A DNA stretch of 13,881 bases, from positions 1 to 13,881 of the forward strand of contig CAMZHB010000011.1 in assembly GCA_947306605.1 (NCBI GenBank), given 5' to 3'. The DNA is from an uncultured Prevotellaceae bacterium (GTDB lineage: Bacteria > Bacteroidota > Bacteroidia > Bacteroidales > Bacteroidaceae). Under the pieces are notes generated by a model. That model ran no database searches, was not told the DNA's origin, and saw only the letters and a program-made list of their open reading frames with translations. Positions 7,305 to 13,881 of this stretch are shown piece by piece. Numbering within the stretch: position 1 is the first letter of the stretch; the number at the start of each line of letters is the position of its first letter. A program made the translations under genes and the position numbers.

Positions 7305-8759
7305 ATGAAGCGAAAAAGACTGAACAATATGAAAACAGTAAGCAAACTGACGGCCATAGGCGTGATGTTCCTGCTGGCATCGTGTTTCGGCGGCGGCAAG
7401 AGTTCACTCTCCGGAGGCGAAGTGGTCGGCGTGTCGAGCCGTTCCTTCACAGAACCCACCCCCTACGGTATGGTCAAAGTGGACCGCGGCTACCTGAAAG
7501 TGGGTCTGGCCGAGAACGACACCCTCTGGGGCTCCGATGTGCCGACGAAGGACATCTCGGTGGACGGATTCTGGATGGACCGTAACGAAGTGACCAACTC
7601 GATGTACCGCCAGTTTGTATTTTGGGTACGCGACTCCATCATCCGCGAGCGTCTGGCCGACCCCAACTACGGCGGCGTAGAAGCCTACAAGATAACGGAA
7701 GACCGCGAAGGCAATCCGCTGGAAAAACCCTATCTGGACTGGTCGCGCCCCATTCCCTGGAAAAACCCCACGGAGAGCGAAGAACTGGCCATCAACAGTC
7801 TTTACTATATCCATCCCGTGACGGGAGAACGCATGCTCGACGCCAGTCAGCTGACCTATCGCTACGAATACTATGACTATGCCAAGGCCGGTATGCGCAA
7901 ATACCGCCTCAACCCTGCGGAGCGCAGTCTGAACACCGACCGTCCGACCGACCCGAACCATGTGGTAATGATTTCGAAGGACACGGCCTACATCAACGAT
8001 GACGGCCAGATTGTGCGCGAAACCGTGACACGCCAACTGTCAAGCTACTACGATTTCTTGAACACATACATCGTAAATGTTTATCCAGATACCACGTGCT
8101 GGGTGAACGACTTCCCCAACGCCAACAACGAGCGCTATATGCGCCTCTACTTCAGCAGCGCCGACTATAACGACTATCCCGTGGTAGGCGTAACATGGGA
8201 ACAGGCCGAGGCTTTCTGTGCCTGGCGCACCGACTACCTGCTGCGTGGTCTCAAAGGTGAAGCCCGCCAGTTGCAGCGCTACCGCCTGCCGACCGAAATA
8301 GAGTGGGAGTATGCCGCCCGCGGCAAGGAAGGCAACCCCTTCCCTTGGACCGAAGGCGCTATGAAGAACAAGAAAGGTTGCTACTATGCCAACTTCAAGC
8401 CCGATCGTGGCGACTATACCGAGGACGGTAACCTTATCTCATCAAAGGTAGGCATCTACGGAGCCAACTCCAACGGCCTCTACGACATGGCCGGTAACGC
8501 TGCCGAATGGACCAGTACGGTCTATACGCAGGCCGGGGTGACCAGCATGAGTGACCTCAACCCGGAACTGACCTATAAGGCAGCGCAGGAAGATCCCTAC
8601 GCCCTTAAGAAAAAGAGCGTGCGTGGTGGCTCGTGGAAAGACCCTGAAAGTATGATACGCTCGGCCTGGCGTACGTTTGAATATCAGAATCAGCCGCGCT
8701 GCTACATAGGCTTCCGCTGCGTACGTTCATTGGCAACGACGACAAGCAAAAATAAATAA
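7305..8759 (+). CDS. gldK: Type IX secretion lipoprotein GldK/PorK
   Basis: A 484-residue lipoprotein of the FGE-sulfatase (SUMF1-like) fold. The signal peptide ends in LLASC, placing the lipidated cysteine at residue 27. Fold motifs in order: DGFWMDRNEVTNSMYRQF (87-104), VVGVTWEQAEAFCAWR (293-308), RLPTEIEWEYAARG (327-340), GLYDMAGNAAEW (391-402), RGGSW (440-444) and GFRCV (470s). About 150 residues (about 130-280) lie between the N-terminal FGE motif and the rest, in line with GldK/PorK being larger than bare FGE domains. GldK/PorK with GldN/PorN forms the periplasmic ring-like complex beneath the outer membrane; sulfatase-activating activity is not expected. The ATG at 7305 was chosen; an in-frame ATG at 7329 gives a shorter, equally good lipoprotein signal with Cys19. 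An upstream TTG at 7263 is rejected because it would put a long non-signal stretch before the hydrophobic core. Confidence 0.92.
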   Translation: MKRKRLNNMKTVSKLTAIGVMFLLASCFGGGKSSLSGGEVVGVSSRSFTEPTPYGMVKVDRGYLKVGLAENDTLWGSDVPTKDISVDGFWMDRNEVTNSMYRQFVFWVRDSIIRERLADPNYGGVEAYKITEDREGNPLEKPYLDWSRPIPWKNPTESEELAINSLYYIHPVTGERMLDASQLTYRYEYYDYAKAGMRKYRLNPAERSLNTDRPTDPNHVVMISKDTAYINDDGQIVRETVTRQLSSYYDFLNTYIVNVYPDTTCWVNDFPNANNERYMRLYFSSADYNDYPVVGVTWEQAEAFCAWRTDYLLRGLKGEARQLQRYRLPTEIEWEYAARGKEGNPFPWTEGAMKNKKGCYYANFKPDRGDYTEDGNLISSKVGIYGANSNGLYDMAGNAAEWTSTVYTQAGVTSMSDLNPELTYKAAQEDPYALKKKSVRGGSWKDPESMIRSAWRTFEYQNQPRCYIGFRCVRSLATTTSKNK

Positions 8760-8787
8760 GAAACAGACAAAACAAGACGATTCATAT

Positions 8788-9687
8788 ATGAAAGATTCAA
8801 GAATAAACCTCGTGGTTCGCCTGCAACGCTGGATGGACAGCGTGCCGGGCCAGACGTTCCTCAACTATGCCTACAGCTGGGGTGCTGCCGTCGTTATCTT
8901 AGGTACACTCTTCAAACTGACCCACCTGCCGGGCGCTAACCTTATGTTGTTCCTCGGTATGGGTACAGAGGTTGTGGTATTCTTCCTCTCTGCATTCGAC
9001 CGTCCGTTCGACAAGACCGAAGTGGAACTGTCACCTAATGCCGACTTTTCGGAAGAAAACGAAGAAGAAGTACCCGAAGAATCTGTTGAAATCGACGATA
9101 CCGAAGAAGCCACTGATGGCCAGCATCAGCCTGTCTTTGGCGGTGGCGGCGTCATTGGTGGCGGTGTCATCATGGGCGGTGGCGGCATGGCCGGAGGAGG
9201 CGAAGCTGCAGCCCTGACAGGTGGAGTAGCCGGCGGTGCCGGTGGTAGCACGATCATCATTGGCGGCGGAGGCGGCGGTGCCGTTTCGGAAGAAGCCGTT
9301 GCCAGTGCACAAGTTACCGACGCGGCCGAAATAGCACAAGTACAAGTGGACAGCGCTCCGGCTTTGGAAGATGCTATCAAGAATTATACCGAGAAACTCA
9401 ATCTGCTCAGCGAAACGCTGGCCCGCGTAACCGAACAAAGCGAACACCTGACTACCGACAGCGAGGAAATGACCAACCTCAACCGCACGCTTACCGGTAT
9501 CAACACCGTTTACGAGTTGCAGCTTAAGAGCATCAGCAAGCAGATTGGCTCCATTGACAGAATCAACGAGCAGACACGTCATATGGCCGAGCTTATCGAA
9601 GAGCTCAACGGTATGTATGCCCGCATGATTAAAGCTCTTACGGTTAATATGAAGAATGCAGCCGGACAAGCTCCTGCTGAAATGTAA
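8788..9687 (+). CDS. gldL: Type IX secretion motor protein GldL/PorL with glycine-rich insertion
   Basis: A 299-residue inner-membrane protein. Two transmembrane helices, about 28-44 and 50-69, carry the family's signature, including a membrane glutamate at E61 (GTEVVVF) in helix 2, matching the conserved acidic residue proposed to take part in proton flow through the GldLM motor. The cytoplasmic part has an acidic stretch (87-110), then a Gly-rich low-complexity segment (118-166, including GGGG and IIIGGGGGG runs), then a helical coiled-coil region (about 190-288) with regular Leu/Ile spacing. GldL assembles with GldM as a proton-motive-force-driven motor powering T9SS transport and, in gliding species, motility. 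It lies 28 bases after gldK and 36 before gldM. The Gly-rich insert makes it longer than the more compact GldL proteins I know. Confidence 0.92.
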   Translation: MKDSRINLVVRLQRWMDSVPGQTFLNYAYSWGAAVVILGTLFKLTHLPGANLMLFLGMGTEVVVFFLSAFDRPFDKTEVELSPNADFSEENEEEVPEESVEIDDTEEATDGQHQPVFGGGGVIGGGVIMGGGGMAGGGEAAALTGGVAGGAGGSTIIIGGGGGGAVSEEAVASAQVTDAAEIAQVQVDSAPALEDAIKNYTEKLNLLSETLARVTEQSEHLTTDSEEMTNLNRTLTGINTVYELQLKSISKQIGSIDRINEQTRHMAELIEELNGMYARMIKALTVNMKNAAGQAPAEM

Positions 9688-9723
9688 ACTTGATTTTCCT
9701 AAGCTATACCAATCCGAAATAAG

Positions 9724-11289
9724 ATGGCAGGAATAAAGAAAAGGCCCATTTCCCCGCGTCAGAAGATGATCAATCTGATGTACGTGGTGCTCATGGCCAT
9801 GCTGGCGCTCAACGTGTCGACCGACGTGCTCGAGGGCTTCTCGAAAGTAGAGGAGGGTCTCAACCGCACGACGAAGAATGCCACGAAAGAGAACGCTAAC
9901 ATCTATAGCGAATTCGAGCAGCAAATGCAGCAGAATCCGGGCAAGGTGAAGGCATGGTATGACAAGGCCAAAGTTGTCAAAGGCATGTCCGACTCCCTTT
10001 TCCAATACGCCGACTTCCTCAAAGAAGCCATAGTGAAAGAGGCCGACGGCATGAACGGCGACGTTAAGAACATACGTAACAAGGAAGACCTCGAGGCTGC
10101 CACCCAGGTAATGCTCTCGGGTAAGCACGGCCAGCGTCTCTACGACGCCATCGTAAGCTACCGTCAGCGCATTCTTACCATGATTACCGATTCGGCCCAG
10201 GCAGCCACCATCAAGAGTAACCTCTCCACCGATGTGCCCAAGAAGGAAGCCCTTTTGGGACGCAACTGGCAGCAAGCCATGTTCGAGAGCATGCCTGTGG
10301 CAGCCGCCACCACGCTGCTCACGAAACTGCAGAGCGACGTGCGCCACGCCGAGGGTGAAGTGCTCCACTCGCTCATCAAGGGTATTGACGTCAAGGACGT
10401 ACGTGTAAACGCTCTTAACGCTTACGTCATCCCCAACTCGCAGACCATCGTGCAGGGCAGCCGTTTTGAAGCACGCATCATCATGGCCGCTGTCGACACC
10501 ACGCAACAGCCGCGTATCTACATTGGCGGACGCGAGGTCCACCTCAACAACGGTCTCTATGGCTTCAACTGCGGCTCGACAGGCGACTTTACCTTCAACG
10601 GCTACATCGAAGTGCCCGACCGCTCTGGTGAAACCCTGCGGCGCGACTTCTCTCAGAAGTACACCGTCGTGGCTCCCTCGGCCACCGTTTCGGCCGACCT
10701 CATGAACGTGCTCTATGCCGGCTACACCAACCCTATGAGCATCAGTGTGCCAGGTGTGCCCCTCAACCAGATTGTCGCTACCATGACCGGTGGCACACTC
10801 ACACCGACCGGCCCCGGCAAATACATTGCCAAGCCCGAAAAGCCCGGTACGGAAGCCACCATTACCGTCAGTTCAAAGGCTAACGGCGGTCAGCAGAAGA
10901 TGGGCGAATTCAAGTTCCGCGTACGCCGTCTGCCCGACCCGACAGCCTACATCGCCTATAAAGACGCCGAAGGCAACAACGCCCGCTATCAGGGCGGCCG
11001 TGGGTTCTCACGCTCCACGTTGCTCTCCGTCGGCGGCATCGGTGCAGCCATTGACGACGGACTCCTGAACATTGAATTCAAGGTCGTAGGCTTCGAAACC
11101 ACGTTCTTCGACGATATGGGTAACGCCATGCCCGAAATCTCCAACAGCGACCGCTTCACCGAGCAGCAGCGCTCCATGTTCCAGCAGATGCGCCGCGGAC
11201 GCCGCTTTTACATCAGCCGTGTCAAGGCCGTTGGGCCCGACGGCAGCACCCGCACCTTGCCGCAGTCGCTTGAAGTCATCGTCAACTAA
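9724..11289 (+). CDS. gldM: Type IX secretion motor protein GldM/PorM
   Basis: A 521-residue protein with the N-terminal signature SPRQKMINLMYVVLMAMLAL (10-29) and then NVSTDVLEGF: a single transmembrane helix preceded by a conserved arginine (R12). The remaining roughly 485 residues are periplasmic: a helical first domain (about 35-220) with heptad-like patterns, then three beta-sandwich domains (about 225-315, 315-400 and 405-520), matching the four-domain architecture known for PorM/GldM. As a dimer within the GldL pentamer it transmits rotation from the inner membrane to the GldK/N ring. The length is normal for the family. It ends 28 bases before gldN with no terminator, so the genes are co-transcribed. 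Confidence 0.94.
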   Translation: MAGIKKRPISPRQKMINLMYVVLMAMLALNVSTDVLEGFSKVEEGLNRTTKNATKENANIYSEFEQQMQQNPGKVKAWYDKAKVVKGMSDSLFQYADFLKEAIVKEADGMNGDVKNIRNKEDLEAATQVMLSGKHGQRLYDAIVSYRQRILTMITDSAQAATIKSNLSTDVPKKEALLGRNWQQAMFESMPVAAATTLLTKLQSDVRHAEGEVLHSLIKGIDVKDVRVNALNAYVIPNSQTIVQGSRFEARIIMAAVDTTQQPRIYIGGREVHLNNGLYGFNCGSTGDFTFNGYIEVPDRSGETLRRDFSQKYTVVAPSATVSADLMNVLYAGYTNPMSISVPGVPLNQIVATMTGGTLTPTGPGKYIAKPEKPGTEATITVSSKANGGQQKMGEFKFRVRRLPDPTAYIAYKDAEGNNARYQGGRGFSRSTLLSVGGIGAAIDDGLLNIEFKVVGFETTFFDDMGNAMPEISNSDRFTEQQRSMFQQMRRGRRFYISRVKAVGPDGSTRTLPQSLEVIVN

Positions 11290-11317
11290 TTTCAGAAACA
11301 TCTAAATCCAGAATAGA

Positions 11318-12400
11318 ATGAAACGCATCGTCTCAGCATTCATCATCACCCTGCTTGTGGCCCCAGTCATTGCACAGCCTCCCGCACGTCAGCGCCAGGC
11401 TCGTCAACAGGCCGAACAACAACAGCAGCAACAGACTGTAGGAGTGTCCGAACGCGCCAAACTCGAATATCCTGTGGCACCATCCATGCCCGAAGACGTT
11501 TCATGGCGTCGCGACCTCTACCGTGCCATAGACCTCTCGCTCGACAAGAACGCCGTGCTCTACTATCCCCAGGAGCCCGAAGGAGACAAGATGAACCTTT
11601 TTGCCTACCTCTTCAAACTCGTCATGCGCCAGCAGGTCACTCCCTACAAGCACACTTTCAGCGGTAAGGAAAACTTCTCATCGGCCAACATCCTCAGCCG
11701 CGAGGACATCCTCAGCCGCGCCAGTATCCCCTATCAGAAGAACGGCGACAAATTCCGCGTGCTCGACATCGACATTCCTTCCGATGCCGTCAAGCTCTAC
11801 TACGTGAAGGAGAGCACCTACTTCGACCAGCACACCGCCCAGTTCCGCCGCCAGATTACCGCGCTCTGTCCCGTGCTCGAACAAAGCGACGAGTTCATTT
11901 CAAGCGGTTCACGCCAAATCCCCATGTTCTGGCTCAAGTACGAGGACATTGCCCCCTATCTGTCGAAACTCGAACTCATGGCCAGCAACTACAACAATGC
12001 GGCCACCATCACTGCCGACGACTACTTCACCACCAACCAGTATGAAGGTAAAATCTACATGACCAGCAACCTGCAGGGCAACAAGCTGCCCACCGACACC
12101 ACGCTGGCCGCCGTGCAGAAGCACATCGAAGGCGAACTGGCCACTCTCGAAAGCCACGTTTGGGGCACTGACTCCTTAGCAGCCAAGCGTATGCAGGCGC
12201 GTGCCGATTCACTGGCCGCCGCTTCGGAACAATCCTCCGACAAGGCCGACAAGTCTGCACGCAAGAGCAAGGAAACGGCCAACGACGACTCCACCAGTTC
12301 GCGTAGCCAGCTCAAACGGCAGAAGTCGGGCGAGAGCACCGGCAAAAGCTCCAAGTCCTCTTCGTCGCCGCGCATCAGCGTGCGTCGCCAGAGGCACTGA
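11318..12400 (+). CDS. gldN: Type IX secretion periplasmic protein GldN/PorN
   Basis: A 360-residue protein with a cleavable signal peptide (cleavage near A19, before Gln20) and a Gln/Arg-rich mature start (about 20-40, including six consecutive Gln). The conserved GldN core begins at VSWRRDLYRAIDLSLDKNAVL (61-81) and continues YYPQEPEGDKMNLFAYLFKLV, with FWLKYEDIAPYL (204-215) later. Residues of about 295-360 form a Ser/Lys/Arg-rich, apparently disordered tail ending in VRRQRH. PorN binds PorK in the periplasmic ring. The length equals that of Porphyromonas PorN (about 360). It is last in the operon and is followed by a strong intrinsic terminator. Confidence 0.93.
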   Translation: MKRIVSAFIITLLVAPVIAQPPARQRQARQQAEQQQQQQTVGVSERAKLEYPVAPSMPEDVSWRRDLYRAIDLSLDKNAVLYYPQEPEGDKMNLFAYLFKLVMRQQVTPYKHTFSGKENFSSANILSREDILSRASIPYQKNGDKFRVLDIDIPSDAVKLYYVKESTYFDQHTAQFRRQITALCPVLEQSDEFISSGSRQIPMFWLKYEDIAPYLSKLELMASNYNNAATITADDYFTTNQYEGKIYMTSNLQGNKLPTDTTLAAVQKHIEGELATLESHVWGTDSLAAKRMQARADSLAAASEQSSDKADKSARKSKETANDDSTSSRSQLKRQKSGESTGKSSKSSSSPRISVRRQRH

Positions 12401-12443
12401 ACAAGACCGACCATGGTACAATAATAGTTTTTTTCATTGCTTT

Positions 12444-12473
12444 GCCGTCCCCGTCCGTGGGGGCGGTTTTTTT
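12444..12473 (+). terminator. Intrinsic terminator of the T9SS operon
   Basis: CCGTCCCC (12445-12452) pairs with GGGGGCGG (12459-12466), giving an 8-bp stem with one G:T pair and a six-base loop, immediately followed by seven T residues (12467-12473). It lies 44 bases after the gldN stop on the coding strand. Confidence 0.82.
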
Positions 12474-12493
12474 GTCCATGCCCAAAAACGGAC

Positions 12494-12548
12494 GAAGCGG
12501 CGTCTCAAACTTTTGAGACGCCGCTTCTGACTTTTGAGACGCCGTTTC
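12494..12548. repeat. Three-armed palindromic repeat, copy 2
   Basis: GAAGCGGCGTCTCAAA (12494-12509) and its exact reverse complement TTTGAGACGCCGCTTC (12512-12527) make a 16-bp perfect stem with a two-base centre. After a four-base spacer (12528-12531, plus one extra T) a direct repeat of the right arm follows (TTTGAGACGCCGTTTC, 12533-12548). The order arm, reverse arm, spacer, reverse arm matches copy 1 at 6109-6164, and the shared core is CGGCGTYTCAAA / TTTGARACGCCG. It lies just outside the far end of the T9SS operon. Confidence 0.8.
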
Positions 12549-12572
12549 GTTTTCTCCTTCCGGACTCTCCGG

Positions 12573-12613
12573 AAAACGACACCGCCGCTCCGGAATGAAC
12601 CGGAGCGGCGGTG
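12573..12613 (-). terminator. GC-rich hairpin, terminator of the minus-strand SIMPL gene
   Basis: CACCGCCGCTCCGG (12580-12593) and its exact reverse complement (12600-12613) enclose the six-base loop AATGAA. Read on the minus strand, the stem is followed by TCGTTTT (12579-12573), a short U-rich tail, and it sits 27 bases beyond the SIMPL gene stop. The 14-bp GC-rich stem is strong; the imperfect T tract lowers confidence. A further 7-bp hairpin (TTCCGGA, 12558-12564, with TCCGGAA, 12568-12574) abuts it. Confidence 0.65.
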
Positions 12614-12640
12614 AGTTTGTGTTCCTCTCGTGCGGATTGG

Positions 12641-13342
12641 TTAGTTTTTCAGGAAGTATTCCACGCTGGTTACGACGCGCACTTTCTTTATCCACGGGGT
12701 TTGTTCGTCGCGGTTTTCGATGGAGAAGTAGCCCTGTGAGGCGCGTTTGATTTTGCCCAGATGGCTGCCGGAGTCTTTGGCGAACTTTTCGCCGGCCTCG
12801 CGGGCGTTCTTGGTGGAAGCCTCAATCATTTCGGGCTTGATTTTGTCGAGGCTGGTGTACTCGTAGGTCACGTCGCCGCCATACTCGTTGGCCGCGATGT
12901 AAACGCCCTGCTTCATGAGGTCGCTGACGGAGTAGGTGAGGTCGTGGACACGTTTCACCTGGCCGGTGGACACGGTGACGGTCACTTCGGCGACGTAGCG
13001 GTTATTGACGTTTTCGGGCTTCCAGTCCTGCATGCGGTAGTCGGTCACCTTGGGGGCGCTGGTGGTGATGTCGTTGGCGTCGATGCCGTTTTTCACGAGA
13101 TAAGCCTTAATCTTCTCGGTGGCAGTCTTGGCCTGCTCGTAGATGTCGGCCACGTCGTCGGAGCGCAGCTTGCAGCGGATGGGCCAGGTGGCCTTGTCGG
13201 CATCGACGATGCGTTCGGAGAATCCGCGCACTTCGACGGTGCGTGAGCGCTCGCCGAAGGCTTCGATGCCAAAGTAAATGAATGCACCGGCGATGATGAG
13301 ACCCAGTGCGATGATGAGTGATTCAATGCGTAAATGTTTCAT
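12641..13342 (-). CDS. SIMPL-domain (DUF541) membrane-anchored protein
   Basis: A 233-residue protein with one N-terminal hydrophobic helix (about 8-28), acting as a membrane anchor or uncleaved signal, followed by a SIMPL/DUF541 domain: VEVRGFSERIVDADKATW (36-53), the typical 'V.v.G.ge..v.pD.a' opening, then 'IYEQAKTATEKIKAYLVKNG' (about 87-106), TSAPKVTDYR, and a C-terminal TKNAREAGEKFAKDSG helix. The fold is periplasmic or surface-exposed and beta-rich; related proteins have been linked to stress protection and oligomeric assemblies, but no precise biochemical role is established. It is convergent with the T9SS operon and separated from it by several hairpins. Its own -7 box (TACCTTTG on the minus strand) lies about 30 bases upstream, so it is an independent unit. 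Confidence 0.87.
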   Translation of the reverse strand: MKHLRIESLIIALGLIIAGAFIYFGIEAFGERSRTVEVRGFSERIVDADKATWPIRCKLRSDDVADIYEQAKTATEKIKAYLVKNGIDANDITTSAPKVTDYRMQDWKPENVNNRYVAEVTVTVSTGQVKRVHDLTYSVSDLMKQGVYIAANEYGGDVTYEYTSLDKIKPEMIEASTKNAREAGEKFAKDSGSHLGKIKRASQGYFSIENRDEQTPWIKKVRVVTSVEYFLKN

Positions 13343-13370
13343 TGGCGTAATTTGTTATTGTATTCGGGGG

Positions 13371-13378
13371 CAAAGGTA
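13371..13378 (-). promoter_or_regulatory. -7 box of the SIMPL gene promoter
   Basis: On the minus strand these bases read TACCTTTG, an exact match to TAnnTTTG. It sits 28 bases upstream of the SIMPL ATG. The nearest upstream TTTG (13405-13402 on the minus strand) is 23 bases away, longer than the usual 19, so only the -7 box is annotated. Confidence 0.55.
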
Positions 13379-13470
13379 AGCAATCTGCGCCGACTGGGCG
13401 GCAAAAAAGCTTTTTTTCTGCGGCCGGGGAATCTTAATAATTCCAAACGTGGCTTCACACCGGATTGTCC

Positions 13471-13881
13471 TTACCGCGCTATTTCAATCATGATGACAGA
13501 GTTGGGCTCCATTTTGACAGTGAGGGCACCGCCTTCGACGGTAAGGGGTATTTCGGTATACAGGCGTCCGGAGTCGACAACGTGGCCCGTGGCGTCACCG
13601 TCGGTCATGCCGTTAACGCGGAGGGTGACTTCGCGCCGCTGCACGGTGTTGTCGTCGTCGGTATAGTAACTCAACAGGACACGTAGCGCGCCTTCTCCGT
13701 CAGCCGTGGTGGCGGCGGTGGCGTAGAGGTCCTTCTCGCCGTTGGTGACCTTGACCTGCGTGCCGAGCTCGGCCAGACGGCTCCAGGCGTAAAAGGGGTA
13801 GTAAGCCGGCGTGGGGTGCATGGTGTACATGTCGAACAGGCCGTTGAACACCGTTTCGGGCCGTGCGTCGTAGTACATCAG
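13471..13881 (-). CDS. Probable glycoside hydrolase, C-terminal fragment (runs off the window)
   Basis: The frame stays open to the window edge on the minus strand, so only the last 136 residues are visible. They begin with LMYYDARPETVFNGLFDMYT, continue with PTPAYYPFYAWSRLAELGTQV, and end in a beta-rich region (VLLSYYTDDDNTVQRREVTL...LTVKMEPNSVIMIEI). A YYDAR...NGLFD...YYPF...W pattern followed by a small beta-sandwich is what I expect at the end of a TIM-barrel (clan GH-A-like) glycosidase acting on plant or host glycans, with GH39-like xylosidase relatives as the best guess. The catalytic region is outside the window, so family and substrate are uncertain. The stop codon lies 128 bases upstream of the SIMPL start; an AT-rich AAAAAAGCTTTTTT palindrome sits in the gap, but no convincing terminator does. 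Confidence 0.6.
   Translation of the reverse strand: MMYYDARPETVFNGLFDMYTMHPTPAYYPFYAWSRLAELGTQVKVTNGEKDLYATAATTADGEGALRVLLSYYTDDDNTVQRREVTLRVNGMTDGDATGHVVDSGRLYTEIPLTVEGGALTVKMEPNSVIMIEIAR

Noticed and set aside
7305..8759. GldK as an active formylglycine-generating (sulfatase-maturing) enzyme
   Set aside because: The FGE fold motifs are present, but the gene context, lipoprotein signal and family assignment point to the structural T9SS ring protein; no sulfatase gene is nearby.
9139..9285. The GGC/GGT/GGA-rich tract in gldL as a DNA repeat array or CRISPR-like element
   Set aside because: It has no fixed repeat unit or spacer structure and is in-frame coding sequence for a Gly-rich protein segment.
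9031..10542. Long open frame on the minus strand (503 codons) across gldL and gldM
   Set aside because: It lies antisense to two well-supported T9SS genes, has no recognisable domain, and such frames are expected opposite genes with strong third-position GC bias.
12761..13246. Plus-strand open frame opposite the SIMPL gene
   Set aside because: Gly/Val/His-rich antisense translation without domain features; the minus-strand SIMPL protein has a clear anchor, domain and promoter.
13402..13417. AAAAAAGCTTTTTT palindrome between the glycoside hydrolase fragment and the SIMPL gene as a terminator
   Set aside because: The stem is nearly all A:T with poorly matched GC flanks; it could aid termination but is not convincing, and part of it may belong to the SIMPL promoter region.

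Overview
The window reads as chromosomal DNA from a Bacteroidota species of order Bacteroidales, most likely Prevotellaceae or a close relative. The reasons are a complete type IX secretion (T9SS) core in the order porP-gldK-gldL-gldM-gldN, a TAnnTTTG-type -7 promoter box, starts with no clear Shine-Dalgarno sequence, and a surface protein whose C-terminal motif is typical of Prevotella. The species cannot be named from the sequence alone.

Layout. (1) Bases 1-1454 hold the 3' part of a large surface protein with GLUG-like beta repeats and a short sorting-type C-terminus. It is followed by a 30-bp perfect palindrome that looks like a terminator. (2) Bases 1676-6013 hold three co-directional genes: a membrane sensor fusing a Cache-like region, a PP2C/SpoIIE phosphatase and a GHKL/RsbW-like kinase; an SLC13-type permease carrying two RCK_C (TrkA_C) domains; and a small STAS anti-sigma-factor antagonist. 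This is a partner-switching signalling module with a transporter between the enzyme and its probable substrate. (3) Bases 6014-6305 are intergenic and hold a three-armed palindromic repeat and a candidate promoter. (4) Bases 6306-12400 are the T9SS operon: PorP, lipoprotein GldK, motor proteins GldL and GldM, and periplasmic GldN. GldK/N form the ring-like periplasmic part, GldL/M the inner-membrane proton-driven motor, and PorP is an outer-membrane component. (5) Bases 12401-12640 are a densely structured convergent intergenic region: the gldN terminator, a second copy of the three-armed repeat, a small hairpin and a GC-rich terminator facing the minus strand. (6) On the minus strand are a SIMPL (DUF541) membrane-anchored protein and, running off the right edge, the C-terminus of a probable glycoside hydrolase.

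The most notable signals are the paired three-armed repeat elements bracketing the T9SS operon, whose arms differ by compensating base changes, and the fused phosphatase/kinase-transporter-STAS cassette directly upstream of the secretion operon. A Gly-rich insertion in GldL and divergent clamshell motifs in the permease are also unusual. No tRNA, rRNA, CRISPR array, insertion sequence or attachment site was seen.
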